DNA of 64,000 bases, from NCBI GenBank assembly GCA_013306675.1, contig JABLUY010000016.1:210465-274464 (forward strand), written 5' to 3'. Below the pieces are notes generated by a model. It worked only from the letters and a program-made list of their open reading frames with translations, did not search any database and was not told the DNA's origin. The DNA is from Thraustochytrium sp. TN22. Lineage: Eukaryota; Sar; Bigyra; Thraustochytrida; Thraustochytriidae. Of the stretch, positions 21,118-30,287 are shown piece after piece. Made by a program: the position numbers and the translations under genes. How positions within the stretch are numbered: position 1 is the stretch's first letter; each line of letters opens with the position of its first letter.

Positions 21118-22657
21118 ATGCTGCGCGGCGGCGAGGCGGCGGCGGCGGCGGCGGCGGCGGCGGGCGGCGAGGCCGGCGCCGCGGCCGGCGGCGGCGGCAG
21201 CGACGGCGCGGCCGCGGCGGGCGGCCGCGGCGAGCCGGCGCGAGACCCGGGCCGGGGCCAGGACCGCGCGCGGGACGAGGCAGCCGTGGACGAGGACGCC
21301 GTGTACGAGGAGGACGAGGACGAGGAGACGCAGGAGGATGGCGCGAGCGGCGCGGACGCGCGTCTCGGGCCGAGCGGCGCCGAGGAGGCGGACAACCTTC
21401 TGGACGACGACGGCGTCAGCGGCGACGACGAGGACGACGACTGCGACGACCTGGAGCTCGAAGACTTTTCGCAGCGGCGCGGCCGCAACCGCAGCCAGTC
21501 GTTTGTGAACGAGCTCGAGGACCAGGTCTTCCGTGAAAAAGAGGAGGAACTGCGTCGCAAGATCCAGGAGGAGCAACAGCTCCAGCAGGCGCAACACAGC
21601 CGCCAGTATCAGCAGCAGATGCTCCTGCAGCAGCAGATGCTCCTGCAGCAGCATCAGCATCAGCATCAGCATCAGCAGCAACAACAACAGCAGATGCAGA
21701 TGCAGATGCAGATGCAGATGCAGATGCAAACGCCCCAGCGCAACGGCCGCGGGGGGCTGACCAGCTACGACTCCATGGAAAACATGGCGCCGGCCATCAG
21801 GACGCAGCTCTCCGCCAAGACGCTGGAGATCATCACCAACCTGGATCACACAAAACACAATGCGCGCCTCAAGTCCTCCGGTAGCGGCCTCTTCCCATCG
21901 CCGGTCGTGCGCATGTCTGCCGAGGAGGCCGAGGAGGAGAGCCGCCTCGAGCGCCTGCCGCTCGACCCGTCCGGCCAGGCCAGCGGCGCGGCTCAGGCCA
22001 AACAGACCGCCGCCACGCCCGCCAAGGCGCGGCGGCGCAAGCGCCCCAGCGTCACCGGCGGTCTGCCCTCGATGAACGGCAAAAAGAAGGCAGCCGCCGC
22101 CACTGCCGCCGCGCAGGCTGACGACTTGCCCCTTTCGCCGACGTCAGGAACCTCAGGGACGTCAGGGACGGACACGGCCAAGACCGCCGTCGCCGTCGAC
22201 GAGGAGGTCGCGACCGCTGCCGACAGCGCCGCGGTGGCTACTGCCGCGGCAGTAGCCTCCGCGGCGGCGGCCGCTGCAGCAAGCGCTCCGAACGCCCAGG
22301 CCGGGGCCGATCCCAGTGCCGGCCAGGAGGTCGAGGGAGCGCCGGCCGAGGCTGCGACACCCAATCCCGGCGCCGAGACTGGCGCTGCAGCCGCGCCGGC
22401 GGACCCGAGTGCACCGGCAGAGACGGGCAACGCAGCCCCTGCGGCATCATCGCCCGCCGTACCGCCGGCCAACGGCGAAGCGCCTGTCCAGGCAGAGCCG
22501 CCCCCCGGCGAAGCCCCGCCCGCACCGCCCGCGGCGACCTTGGAGGTCCCGCGGCAGCAGGCAAAGCAGGGCGGGCCGGCCGAGCCCACCAAGCCACCGC
22601 CCAGCGGCGGCCTCGGCGGCGGTCCGTTGCCGCTTACGGCGGTCGGCCGTAACGAGG

Positions 22658-22693
<36 letters not shown>

Positions 22694-23550
22694 GGCGCGC
22701 GGGGCCGACGAACTTCTTCCGCGCCGCCATGATGGCCTTTTTGTGCAGCAGCGGCGCCCGCACGACGCGGTCCGTTTCAGGCGCCGAGCGGCCCGGCAGC
22801 CTGCCCGCGGACGCGCACACGGACGCCGCAGGCCCGGCGGCGCTGGGTGGGCGGCGGCCCACCGGCGAGGAGGCCGCGCTGTATCGGCGCACGGAAAGCA
22901 CCAACACGGCGAGCTCGGACCAGAGCGTAGACAGGTACGACCACCATGTGAAGATCCTGCTGCTGGGCGACAGCGGCGTGGGCAAGACCAGCCTCATGCT
23001 GCGCTTCGCGGACAATCGGTTCCAGGGCAACCTCATGAGCACTGCTGGCGTCGACTTCAAGGTGCGGTACCTGGAGGACGCCGAGGCGACGCAGGGTAAG
23101 CGCATCAAGTGCCAGATCTGGGACACGGCCGGTCAGGAACGCTTCCATGTCATCACGCGCACCTACTACCGCGGCGCGCACGGCATCGCGCTCGTTTACG
23201 ACGCGGCCAACGAGCAGAGCTTCAAACAGATCAGCTACTGGATGGAGAACATCCGCAATCACGCCGGCGAGGATGTGTGTGTGGTGGTCTTTGGCAACAA
23301 AGTCGACATTCCATCCCGTGTTGTCTCTCCGGAGCAGGGCCGCGCGGCCGCCGAGGCCTACGGCGCGCACTTTTACGAGACCAGCGCCAAGGTCGGCACC
23401 AACGTGCTCGAGGCCTTTGAGACGCTCTCCATGGAGGCTGTCGCGCGAATCGAGGCCAAGCGGCCCGCCAATGCCGATCCCAAGCCCGGTGCCACCGGCG
23501 GCAATGGCGTGCGCATCGACGCCGGCAAGTCTGTCTGCGCTTGCATGTGA
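21118..23550 (+). CDS. Large Rab GTPase with long N-terminal extension
   Basis: 810 residues from ATG 21118. The C-terminal ~200 residues are a Rab: G1 GDSGVGKTS (near residue 616), effector-region STAGVDFKVRYL, G3 WDTAGQERFH, G4 GNKVD, G5 ETSAK, ending CACM, a CAAX-like prenylation site. It is nearest the Rab8/Rab10/Rab13 style by eye. The ~600-residue extension has Ala/Gly runs, an acidic block (residues ~60-120), a Gln/His/Met-rich predicted coiled coil (21550-21730, with CAGATG repeats) and a Pro/Ala-rich linker. Typical Rabs are ~200 residues. Multidomain large Rabs (Rab44/45/46) exist in animals but have EF hands, which are not seen here. Likely role is membrane trafficking with built-in effector or scaffold sequence. 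Confidence 0.85.
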
Positions 23551-23790
23551 AATACTCGCTCATACACACACACACACACAAGGAATACATGCAGTGACAG
23601 GCGTGCCTTGCCACACACATGCACACAGGCTCACACACATTCATCCACAAAAAGGTCACCAGGAACCCCTTTTGGGCCCATGAGTGAGCGAAACGAATGA
23701 GACCTCCCTTTGTACTATTCTACTTACAGCTTCTTTCTTCAGTCCGCACCGTCATCTACTACATCGTCAGCATGCTTGCGTCGTGACACG

Positions 23791-24954
23791 TCACACGACG
23801 GGCGCGACTCGCTTGAGCGCCCGCTCGAAGACGTCTGCGCAAAACGCCGCGGCCACGTGCCGTGTCGTGAGCACCGGGAGAGCCGCCTCCGTGGCGGCGC
23901 GCACCGCCTGCACGGCGAGGCCCACGGCAGCGGTCGTCGCCTCGGTCTGATAGCGAGGTTCCTCGTCCTCGAACGGGTCCGCCTCCGCAACGAAGGCGCG
24001 GTCCGCGCCGAAGACCTCCGCGAAGTTGTCCCGGCGTGCCGCCAGATCCTCGCCGAAAAGGCAGCGCGCGCGTACCTTTTGCTCCGGCGTCGCCTCTTCG
24101 CTGTCCAGCGCGTCCAGCTGCTGAAGGCGCCGCAGCACACGCATGCGGTAGAACGGTTTGTCCTCCCACGGGTTCTCGCGCGCGTCCAGCGTCGCCAGCA
24201 TGGGCAGCAGCTCCAGCGGCGCGAGCTCCAGAAAGCGTGCCAGCCGATTCCTGTCGACGCAGAGCTTTTGTAGCGACAGGCACAGGTGAAGGCCGCGCAG
24301 ACTGCCAAGCTCATTGTCCGCGCACTGGAGCTCCTCTAGCCGTGGCAGCTCTTCGCAAGCGTGCAGCGTGCGCAGATAGTTGCCTTGGACACGCAACACG
24401 CGCAACCGGTCCAGTGCGCCAAGGCCGTCCAGCGAGTCCAGCCGGTTGTGCGAGAGGTCCAGCTCTTCGAGCTGCCGCAGCGCGCTCAGGTCTGACACGC
24501 GCACAAGATCGTTGTGGGCCAGGTCCAGCACGCGCAGGTTGCGGTGCGCGCAGCACGCCGACACCGAGGCGATCGCGTTGTGCGAGAGCCGTGCCACCTG
24601 AAGCATCGACCCAGTCCAGCCCGCGCCGCTCGGCCACGAGGCGGGCTCCGAGTCGTCATTTTGGTTCTCGCACGCCGGCGCCGCGAAGTCCAGCGCCTCG
24701 CGCAGCTCGTTGTGCGAGGCGTCCAGCCACACCAGGTCGCGAAGCTGCTCCAGCGGCCGCAGGGACTGCAGCTTGTTCCTGCTCACCGAGACCTTTTGCG
24801 CCCAGGGCCGCGCCGCCGCCTCCTCGCGCACATGCTGCAGTCCGCGCCCCTCGGCGCGCAGCTCGCCGTCCACCAGCCGCCCGCTCAGCGGGTCCACGAA
24901 CATCGCGCTGCGATGCTCCTCGCGCGCGTTTACCTGTCTGTCTGTGCCGCGCAT
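23791..24954 (-). CDS. Leucine-rich-repeat protein (SDS22-like repeats)
   Basis: 387 residues from ATG 24954; a later Met at 24903 (MFVDPLSGRLVDG) is an equally good start. Seven or so LRRs of 21-23 residues follow, with LxxLxxLxLxxN patterns (VSVSRNKLQSLRPLEQL, LDLAHNDLVRVSDL, LDLSHNRLDSLDGLGAL, ARENPWEDKPFY as the cap). The ENPW...YR..VL cap resembles LRRcap proteins such as LRR dynein light chain 1 and other ciliary LRR proteins. The C-terminal ~100 residues carry an acidic patch (ADPFEDEEPRYQ) and a final helix. It converges with the Rab gene; a CA repeat lies between them at ~23565. Function is not assigned. Confidence 0.75.
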   Translation of the reverse strand: MRGTDRQVNAREEHRSAMFVDPLSGRLVDGELRAEGRGLQHVREEAAARPWAQKVSVSRNKLQSLRPLEQLRDLVWLDASHNELREALDFAAPACENQNDDSEPASWPSGAGWTGSMLQVARLSHNAIASVSACCAHRNLRVLDLAHNDLVRVSDLSALRQLEELDLSHNRLDSLDGLGALDRLRVLRVQGNYLRTLHACEELPRLEELQCADNELGSLRGLHLCLSLQKLCVDRNRLARFLELAPLELLPMLATLDARENPWEDKPFYRMRVLRRLQQLDALDSEEATPEQKVRARCLFGEDLAARRDNFAEVFGADRAFVAEADPFEDEEPRYQTEATTAAVGLAVQAVRAATEAALPVLTTRHVAAAFCADVFERALKRVAPVV

Positions 24955-25591
24955 GGCCTTGCAAGCAAGACCGAGCGTGTGGCCTTGCTCGTGTGAGTGA
25001 CTTGAGTGTTCGAGCGAGGAACGGATAGCTGGGCTCGCTCGACGGCGAACCCGGCTTGCTGACGTGGCCTGACGTGGCCTACCCTGGTACCAGACAGACA
25101 CTGGCATGGATTCCACCTTTTCTTTCTCTCTGACCTGAATTCGCTTCTCATTGTCCTTGCGTCAAGAAGGGTGGTGCAACCCTTGCCCTGTGGTGAAAGC
25201 TCGCGTGCGACGATAGCGACACGTGCGAGACGGCACTACGAAAGCGACAACAGCGCCCCTCTCTCTCTCTCTCTCTCTCTTTGGAGCCCTCCCTCCTGCT
25301 CGCAATGGATGACTGGGACAGCGTCGCGTTCTAGGCTAGCTGCAGTGGTCACGGTGGTGGTACTGGTAGGCTAGTCTCGCTCAGATTCGCCACGCCTCCC
25401 TGTCACTGAGGCTCGCCACGCCTCATCAGAGTCACTGACAGGCTCGCCACGACGGGGTTGGACGGCCGCGGCAGAGCGCCTCGGCCTCGCGGTCGGCAGA
25501 CGAGGAAGAAGACCCGCGCGCGCGTGCGTGGGCCCGAGCGGACGGCGGCGGCGGAGCGGCGGCGGCAGCGACGGCGGGCGGCGCGGGCACG
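24955..25591. other. Divergent spacer with CT repeat
   Basis: 0.64 kb between the divergent LRR gene and the kinase-fusion gene. It has a (CT)n tract at 25259-25280 and direct repeats of GAGGCTCGCCACG around 25400-25450. Probable shared promoter. Confidence 0.5.
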
Positions 25592-28582
25592 ATGACGGAC
25601 TCGGAGGTGGGCTTCTCGCGCGCGGAGATGGACGAGACGTCGCTGGCGGGCGCCATGGAGCCGCCGGCCGTGCACGTGTTCGTCATGTACAAGGACGCGA
25701 AGGCGTGGGCGGCCAAGGTGGAGAAGATGGAGGAGTCGCCGATCGGGGCGGTGCAGGCGGCGGTCAAGGAGCTGAACGAGGAGCAGGATGGCGCGTTCGA
25801 GATCTGCACGACGGCCGCGCAGGCGCCCGGCGACGGCCTCGAGGAGGGCGACGTGGTCATCTTCCCGCAGCGCGTGCGCGTGCCGCAGGGCGCGGCGCGC
25901 GCGCGCGAGATCGTGGAGGCGCTGATGAAGCAGCGCAAGGAGGGCGGCGAGCTGCAGCTGAGTGGGACGGAGCGCGTGGAGGAGGGCTTCGTGTTCGTGT
26001 GCTGCCACGAGGCGCGCGACGCGCGGTGCGGGTTCTGCGGGCCCAAGATTCTGGCGGCCACGGAAAAGGCGCGCGCGGCACGCAAGCTGCAGGACTCGGT
26101 GCGCGTGGTGCGGTGCTCGCACATTGGCGGGCACCGGTTCGCCGGGATCAGCGTGGTCTTTCGCAACGACGCGGAGACGACGTGCGACTGGCTGGCGTAC
26201 GTGCGTGACACGGAGGAGGACGCGAACCACATGCTCGACCTGGCGACGGGCGTGGAGGAGACGCCGCAGCTGCGCGTGTGGCGCGCGCGCAACGGCATGA
26301 CACCGGCGGAGCACAAGGACTTTTGCGCTGCCTGCGCGAAGAAGCAAGGCGGCGACATCGAGGACCTGGGCGGCAAGGGCGCGGCGCCGCAGGTGACGCG
26401 GCCGTCGGTCAAGTCCAAGGCGAAGAAGAAGAAGGTGGAGGATATGACGGAGGAGGAGCTGGATGCCGAGGTGGGCTTTTCGCGGGCGGAGCTGGAGAAC
26501 CGCGACAGCCCGAACGGCGACGTGAACCCGCCGGACGTGCAGCTCTTCGTGGCGTTCAAGGAGCCGAGCGCGTGGGAGGGCAAAGTGGAGAACATGAAGG
26601 ACTCGCCGATTGCCACCTTCGGGGCGCTCCTCAAGGAGCTCTACCCGTCGATGCGCAAGATGGAGGTGTACCCGACGGCCGTCGAGCCGGTTGAGGGCGA
26701 GCAGGACGGCGACGTCCTCGTGTACCCGCAGCGGCTGCGCGTGCCGAACGGTGTGTCGCGCGCGCGTGAGGTCGTCGAGGCGGTCGTCAAGCACCGCTCC
26801 GAGGGCACGCCCCTGGAGATTGCGGGCAGCGAGCCGATCGAGGGCGCGCGCGTCTTCGTGTGCTGCCACCAGGCGCGCGACGCGCGCTGCGGGTTCTGCG
26901 GTCCCAAGATCGTCGACGCGCTGCGCCGCGAGGCGGCTCAGCGCGGCCTGGAGGCGCGCGTCAAGGTTCAAAAGTGCTCACACATTGGCAGCCACCGCAT
27001 GGCCGGCATGGGCATCGTGGCGCGCGACGACCCGGACAAGACCTCGGACTGGCTCGCCTACTTGACGGACAGCACCGAGGACGTGGGCCACGTGCTGGAC
27101 CTCGCCACGAACGCCAGCATGACGCCGGCGCTCGACAAGTGGCGCGCGCGCGTGGGCCAGACCCCGGACGAGCACAAGGACGCTTGCGCCGCCTGCGCGT
27201 GCAAGAGCGAGGACAAGCCAAAGGCCACGAGCGGGCCGCGGCCCAAGGTCCTCTTCGTGCTGGGCGGCCCAGGCGCCGGCAAGGGCACGCAGTGCGGGCT
27301 CATCAAGGAGGAGTTCGCCGGCGTCGAGCACCTGTCGGCGGGCGACCTGCTGCGCGCCGAGCGCCAGGACCCGACGTCCAAGAACGGCCAGCTCATCACC
27401 GAGTACATCAAGGAGGGCAAGATCGTGCCGGTGGAGATCACCGTGGAGCTGCTGCTCACGGCGATGAAGCGCAGTTCCGCCACGACCTTTCTCATCGACG
27501 GCTTCCCGCGCAACCAGAACAACCTGGAGGGCTGGGAACGCGTGGTGAGCGAGGACGATGCCGACGTCTTGGGCTGCCTCTTCTTCGACTGCCCAGAGGA
27601 GGTGATGGAGTCGCGCCTCCTGGAGCGCGGCAAGACGTCGGGCCGGTCCGACGATAATCTGGAGTCGATCCGTAAGCGCTTTCACACGTATGTGGACTCG
27701 ACGCGGCCCATCATTGAGCACTTTGAGAAGCAGGGCCAGTGCTTTCGCGTCGAGGCGAACCGCGAGGCGCACCTGGTTTTCGCCGACGTGCGCCGTGCGC
27801 TGCGCGACGATCTCGGCCTGGACGCCGCCAAGCCGCGCGTAGTCTTCGTGCTGGGCGGGCCCGGCGCCGGCAAGGGTACGCAGTGCGAGCTGCTCACGGA
27901 GAACTTTGACCTCTGCCACCTCTCGGCCGGCGACCTCCTGCGCGCCGAGCGCCAGAACCCGGACTCCAAGGACGGCGCCCTCATCGAGAGCTACATTAAG
28001 GATGGCAAGATCGTTCCGGTCGAGATCACCGTCAACCTGCTCCTGCGCGCCATGTTTGCGTCTGGCCGCGGCAGCTTCCTCATTGACGGCTTCCCGCGCA
28101 ACAAGAACAACCTCGACGGCTGGGCGTCCACCGTGCGCGACCAGGCTGACGTTCTGGGCTGCCTCTACTTTGATTGCCCTGAGGAGGTCATGGAGAAGCG
28201 TCTCCTGGAGCGCGGCAAGACCTCGGGCCGCTCCGACGACAACCTCGAGTCCATCAAGAAGCGCTTCCGCACGTACCAGGACGAGACCATGCCCATCATT
28301 AACCACTTTGACAAGGACGGCCGCTGCTTCCGCATCGAGGCTGACCGGAACAAGACTGCCGTTCAGGCCGACGTTAACAACCTCTTTGAGAACCGCCTCG
28401 GCTTGCGCCCCCTTAGCGCCTGGACCTCGGCGCCCGCCGCGCCCGCCGCGTCGTCCTCCTCGTCCTCCTCGCCCAAGCCCTTTGAAGCGGCTCGCAACCT
28501 GCCCGTCAGTCTCAAGATGGCGCTCGGTGCGGCTGCCGCGGCTGGCCTCGTCTACCTTGGCGTCCGTGCCTCGCGCAAGTGA
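25592..28582 (+). CDS. Fusion: two Apd1/AIM32-type 2Fe-2S domains + two UMP-CMP kinase domains + tail anchor
   Basis: 996 residues, single exon, start MTDSEVGFSRAEM. Two thioredoxin-like ferredoxin (sucrase/ferredoxin-like) repeats come first. Repeat 1 has CCHEARDARC (C-x8-C, ~residue 135) and CSHIGGHRFAG (HxxxH, ~174). Repeat 2 has CCHQARDARC (~423) and CSHIGSHRMAG (~460). This is the 2-Cys/2-His cluster pattern of yeast Apd1/Aim32. Then two nucleoside monophosphate kinase domains follow with P-loops GGPGAGKGTQC at ~556 and ~753, FLIDGFPRN, a short LID ERGKTSGRSDDN and IKEGKIVPVEIT, which is UMP-CMP kinase (not adenylate kinase 2) style. Residues ~974-992 are a hydrophobic helix with a basic tail, a likely tail anchor in an organelle outer membrane. 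Both halves look like internal duplications. All kinase and ligand residues checked are intact in both copies. Confidence 0.9.
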   Translation: MTDSEVGFSRAEMDETSLAGAMEPPAVHVFVMYKDAKAWAAKVEKMEESPIGAVQAAVKELNEEQDGAFEICTTAAQAPGDGLEEGDVVIFPQRVRVPQGAARAREIVEALMKQRKEGGELQLSGTERVEEGFVFVCCHEARDARCGFCGPKILAATEKARAARKLQDSVRVVRCSHIGGHRFAGISVVFRNDAETTCDWLAYVRDTEEDANHMLDLATGVEETPQLRVWRARNGMTPAEHKDFCAACAKKQGGDIEDLGGKGAAPQVTRPSVKSKAKKKKVEDMTEEELDAEVGFSRAELENRDSPNGDVNPPDVQLFVAFKEPSAWEGKVENMKDSPIATFGALLKELYPSMRKMEVYPTAVEPVEGEQDGDVLVYPQRLRVPNGVSRAREVVEAVVKHRSEGTPLEIAGSEPIEGARVFVCCHQARDARCGFCGPKIVDALRREAAQRGLEARVKVQKCSHIGSHRMAGMGIVARDDPDKTSDWLAYLTDSTEDVGHVLDLATNASMTPALDKWRARVGQTPDEHKDACAACACKSEDKPKATSGPRPKVLFVLGGPGAGKGTQCGLIKEEFAGVEHLSAGDLLRAERQDPTSKNGQLITEYIKEGKIVPVEITVELLLTAMKRSSATTFLIDGFPRNQNNLEGWERVVSEDDADVLGCLFFDCPEEVMESRLLERGKTSGRSDDNLESIRKRFHTYVDSTRPIIEHFEKQGQCFRVEANREAHLVFADVRRALRDDLGLDAAKPRVVFVLGGPGAGKGTQCELLTENFDLCHLSAGDLLRAERQNPDSKDGALIESYIKDGKIVPVEITVNLLLRAMFASGRGSFLIDGFPRNKNNLDGWASTVRDQADVLGCLYFDCPEEVMEKRLLERGKTSGRSDDNLESIKKRFRTYQDETMPIINHFDKDGRCFRIEADRNKTAVQADVNNLFENRLGLRPLSAWTSAPAAPAASSSSSSSPKPFEAARNLPVSLKMALGAAAAAGLVYLGVRASRK

Positions 28583-29091
28583 TGCTATAACGTGAGACAT
28601 GATGAAGACCTCCAGCGTCATTCTGGCCGACGCCAGCTGTTTCTTGATTGCTTGCTCTGCTCGTAGGAAGAGGCAAGGCTTGTACAGCAAACAAGGACCC
28701 GGCGCCGGCCTCGCTACGTTTGGTCCTAGTCCAAGCACTGCGTCCGCCTACTCCACACCTTTCTGTACAAGACGAAGAATGTACAAGACGAAGCATTTCA
28801 CTTGGCCTGCCTGGACCTCGTGGAACTTTTGCAGAGCCTGGGAGCCACGCGCTTTCCTGCATCGCCTGCGAACCTCGCGCGTGTCTGCACCGTCTGTGGA
28901 CCTCGCAAGTCCAAAACGCCTTTCTTCGACCTCGACTTCCTCCTTGTTCTCCTCGTCCAAGGCTTTGGTGGCAGCTAGCAACAAGGCAGCGACTGATCTC
29001 GTACGTTGCTTTTAGCCATAATCATGAGCAGTGTGCTTTCTCTCTCTCTGTGTAATACTACCAGTACAGGCGTCGCAAGCATGTGCCGTTT
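28583..29091. other. Convergent 3' spacer
   Basis: 0.5 kb between the kinase fusion and methionine aminopeptidase stop codons. Nothing recognisable; a CTCTCTCTCT run lies at 29039-29050. Confidence 0.45.
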
Positions 29092-29994
29092 CTAGGTGAG
29101 GATCTCAGCACCATGGTCAGTGATAATGATGGTGTGCTCAGCCTGAGCCGAATAGCCGCCATCCGCCGTGGCGACGGTCCACTTGTCGGACCAAAGCACG
29201 TGCTCCTGCGTGCCCTCGCAGAGCGCAGGCTCAATGGTGATGACCAGGCCGACCGGGAGGCGAAAGTCATCCTCGTGGTCAAAGTGCAGGACGTAGGGCA
29301 GGCAGTGGAACGTAGAGCCAATGCCATGGCCGCAAAAGGTGCGGCTCGTCTCGATGCCCTCCTCGCGGCAGCGGCGCGAGACAAGCTTGCCGACGGTGTT
29401 GAGCTTGACATTGGGACCGACGGCCTCGATGCACTCCTTAAGGATGGAGTCCGAGAGGCTGACGAGGTTGTCGGCGGACTCGCTGACCTGGCCGACGCGA
29501 AAGGTGCGGCTCGTGTCGCCGTGGTAGCCGTTGACGAAGCAGGAGACGTCCAGGTTAACAATGTCGCCCTCTTGCAGCTCGCGGTCGTCCGGGATGCCGT
29601 GGCAAATAACCTCGTTGATGGAGGAGCAGAGCGACTTGGGGAAGCCGCGGTATCCGAGCGGCGACGGGTACACGTTCTTGCTGACGATGAAGTCGTGCAC
29701 CTTGCTGTCGATCTCGTCCGTGGTGACGCCCGGCTTGACGAGCTCGCCAGCGTACTCGAGCGCTTCGCCGGCGAACTTGCACGCGTCGCGCATGCGGGAG
29801 AGCTCCTCGCTACCCTGCTCAAAGATGGCAAAGCCCGTGCCAGAGTGCGGGTCCACGCCCGTCGTCGCGTACGGCGGGCGCATGATGTGCTCCGGCACGC
29901 CTCGCCGCGCCGAGACCACGCCCTTTTGCAGCGGGCGCCCGGAACCGAGCCGCCGCGCCTGCGTGCTGGCCGCGCGCCGCGCCGCCGACCGCAT
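29092..29994 (-). CDS. Methionine aminopeptidase type I, probably organellar
   Basis: 300 residues from ATG 29994 (MRSAARRAASTQARRLG); an in-frame ATG at 30099 would add 35 residues. The enzyme removes initiator methionine. Family landmarks are all present in order: NEVICHGIPDD (substrate His), NLDVS and GDTSRTF (metal Asp pair), CGHGIG (metal His), ITIEPAL (metal Glu) and SAQAEHTIIITDHGAEILT (last metal Glu). There is no N-terminal zinc-finger region of cytosolic MetAP1. The Arg/Ser/Ala-rich, acid-free N-terminus looks like a mitochondrial presequence, so it is MAP1D-like. It lies 293 bp downstream of the start of the adjacent intergenic gap to the polymerase gene on the same strand. Confidence 0.92.
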   Translation of the reverse strand: MRSAARRAASTQARRLGSGRPLQKGVVSARRGVPEHIMRPPYATTGVDPHSGTGFAIFEQGSEELSRMRDACKFAGEALEYAGELVKPGVTTDEIDSKVHDFIVSKNVYPSPLGYRGFPKSLCSSINEVICHGIPDDRELQEGDIVNLDVSCFVNGYHGDTSRTFRVGQVSESADNLVSLSDSILKECIEAVGPNVKLNTVGKLVSRRCREEGIETSRTFCGHGIGSTFHCLPYVLHFDHEDDFRLPVGLVITIEPALCEGTQEHVLWSDKWTVATADGGYSAQAEHTIIITDHGAEILT

Positions 29995-30287
29995 CCTGCC
30001 CCGGTGTGCCGCGCCCGCGCCGCCGCTGCCGCGCAGGAGAGAGTCGAGTTCGAGGTCTCCTGGTCGCGTCGCGAAGTCCGCGGTGGCAGGCAGCTTCACG
30101 GACGGCCACCACTGCCACTGCCGTCTCCCAGTCAGTCAGTGAAGTGCAGCGCAGCGACGCCAGCGTGCGAAGACGAAGACGCGGAAGGACGGCACGCAGC
30201 GATCACAGTGCAGTGCAGAAGAGTGGCTCACAGTCAGGGCAAGGCCGGGGTGCAACCATGGTACAACATAGTATCACTTTCTTGACA

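Noticed and set aside
25403-28738. Two long minus-strand frames opposite the kinase-fusion gene
   Set aside because: Antisense shadows; the plus strand has duplicated, fully conserved kinase and 2Fe-2S motifs.
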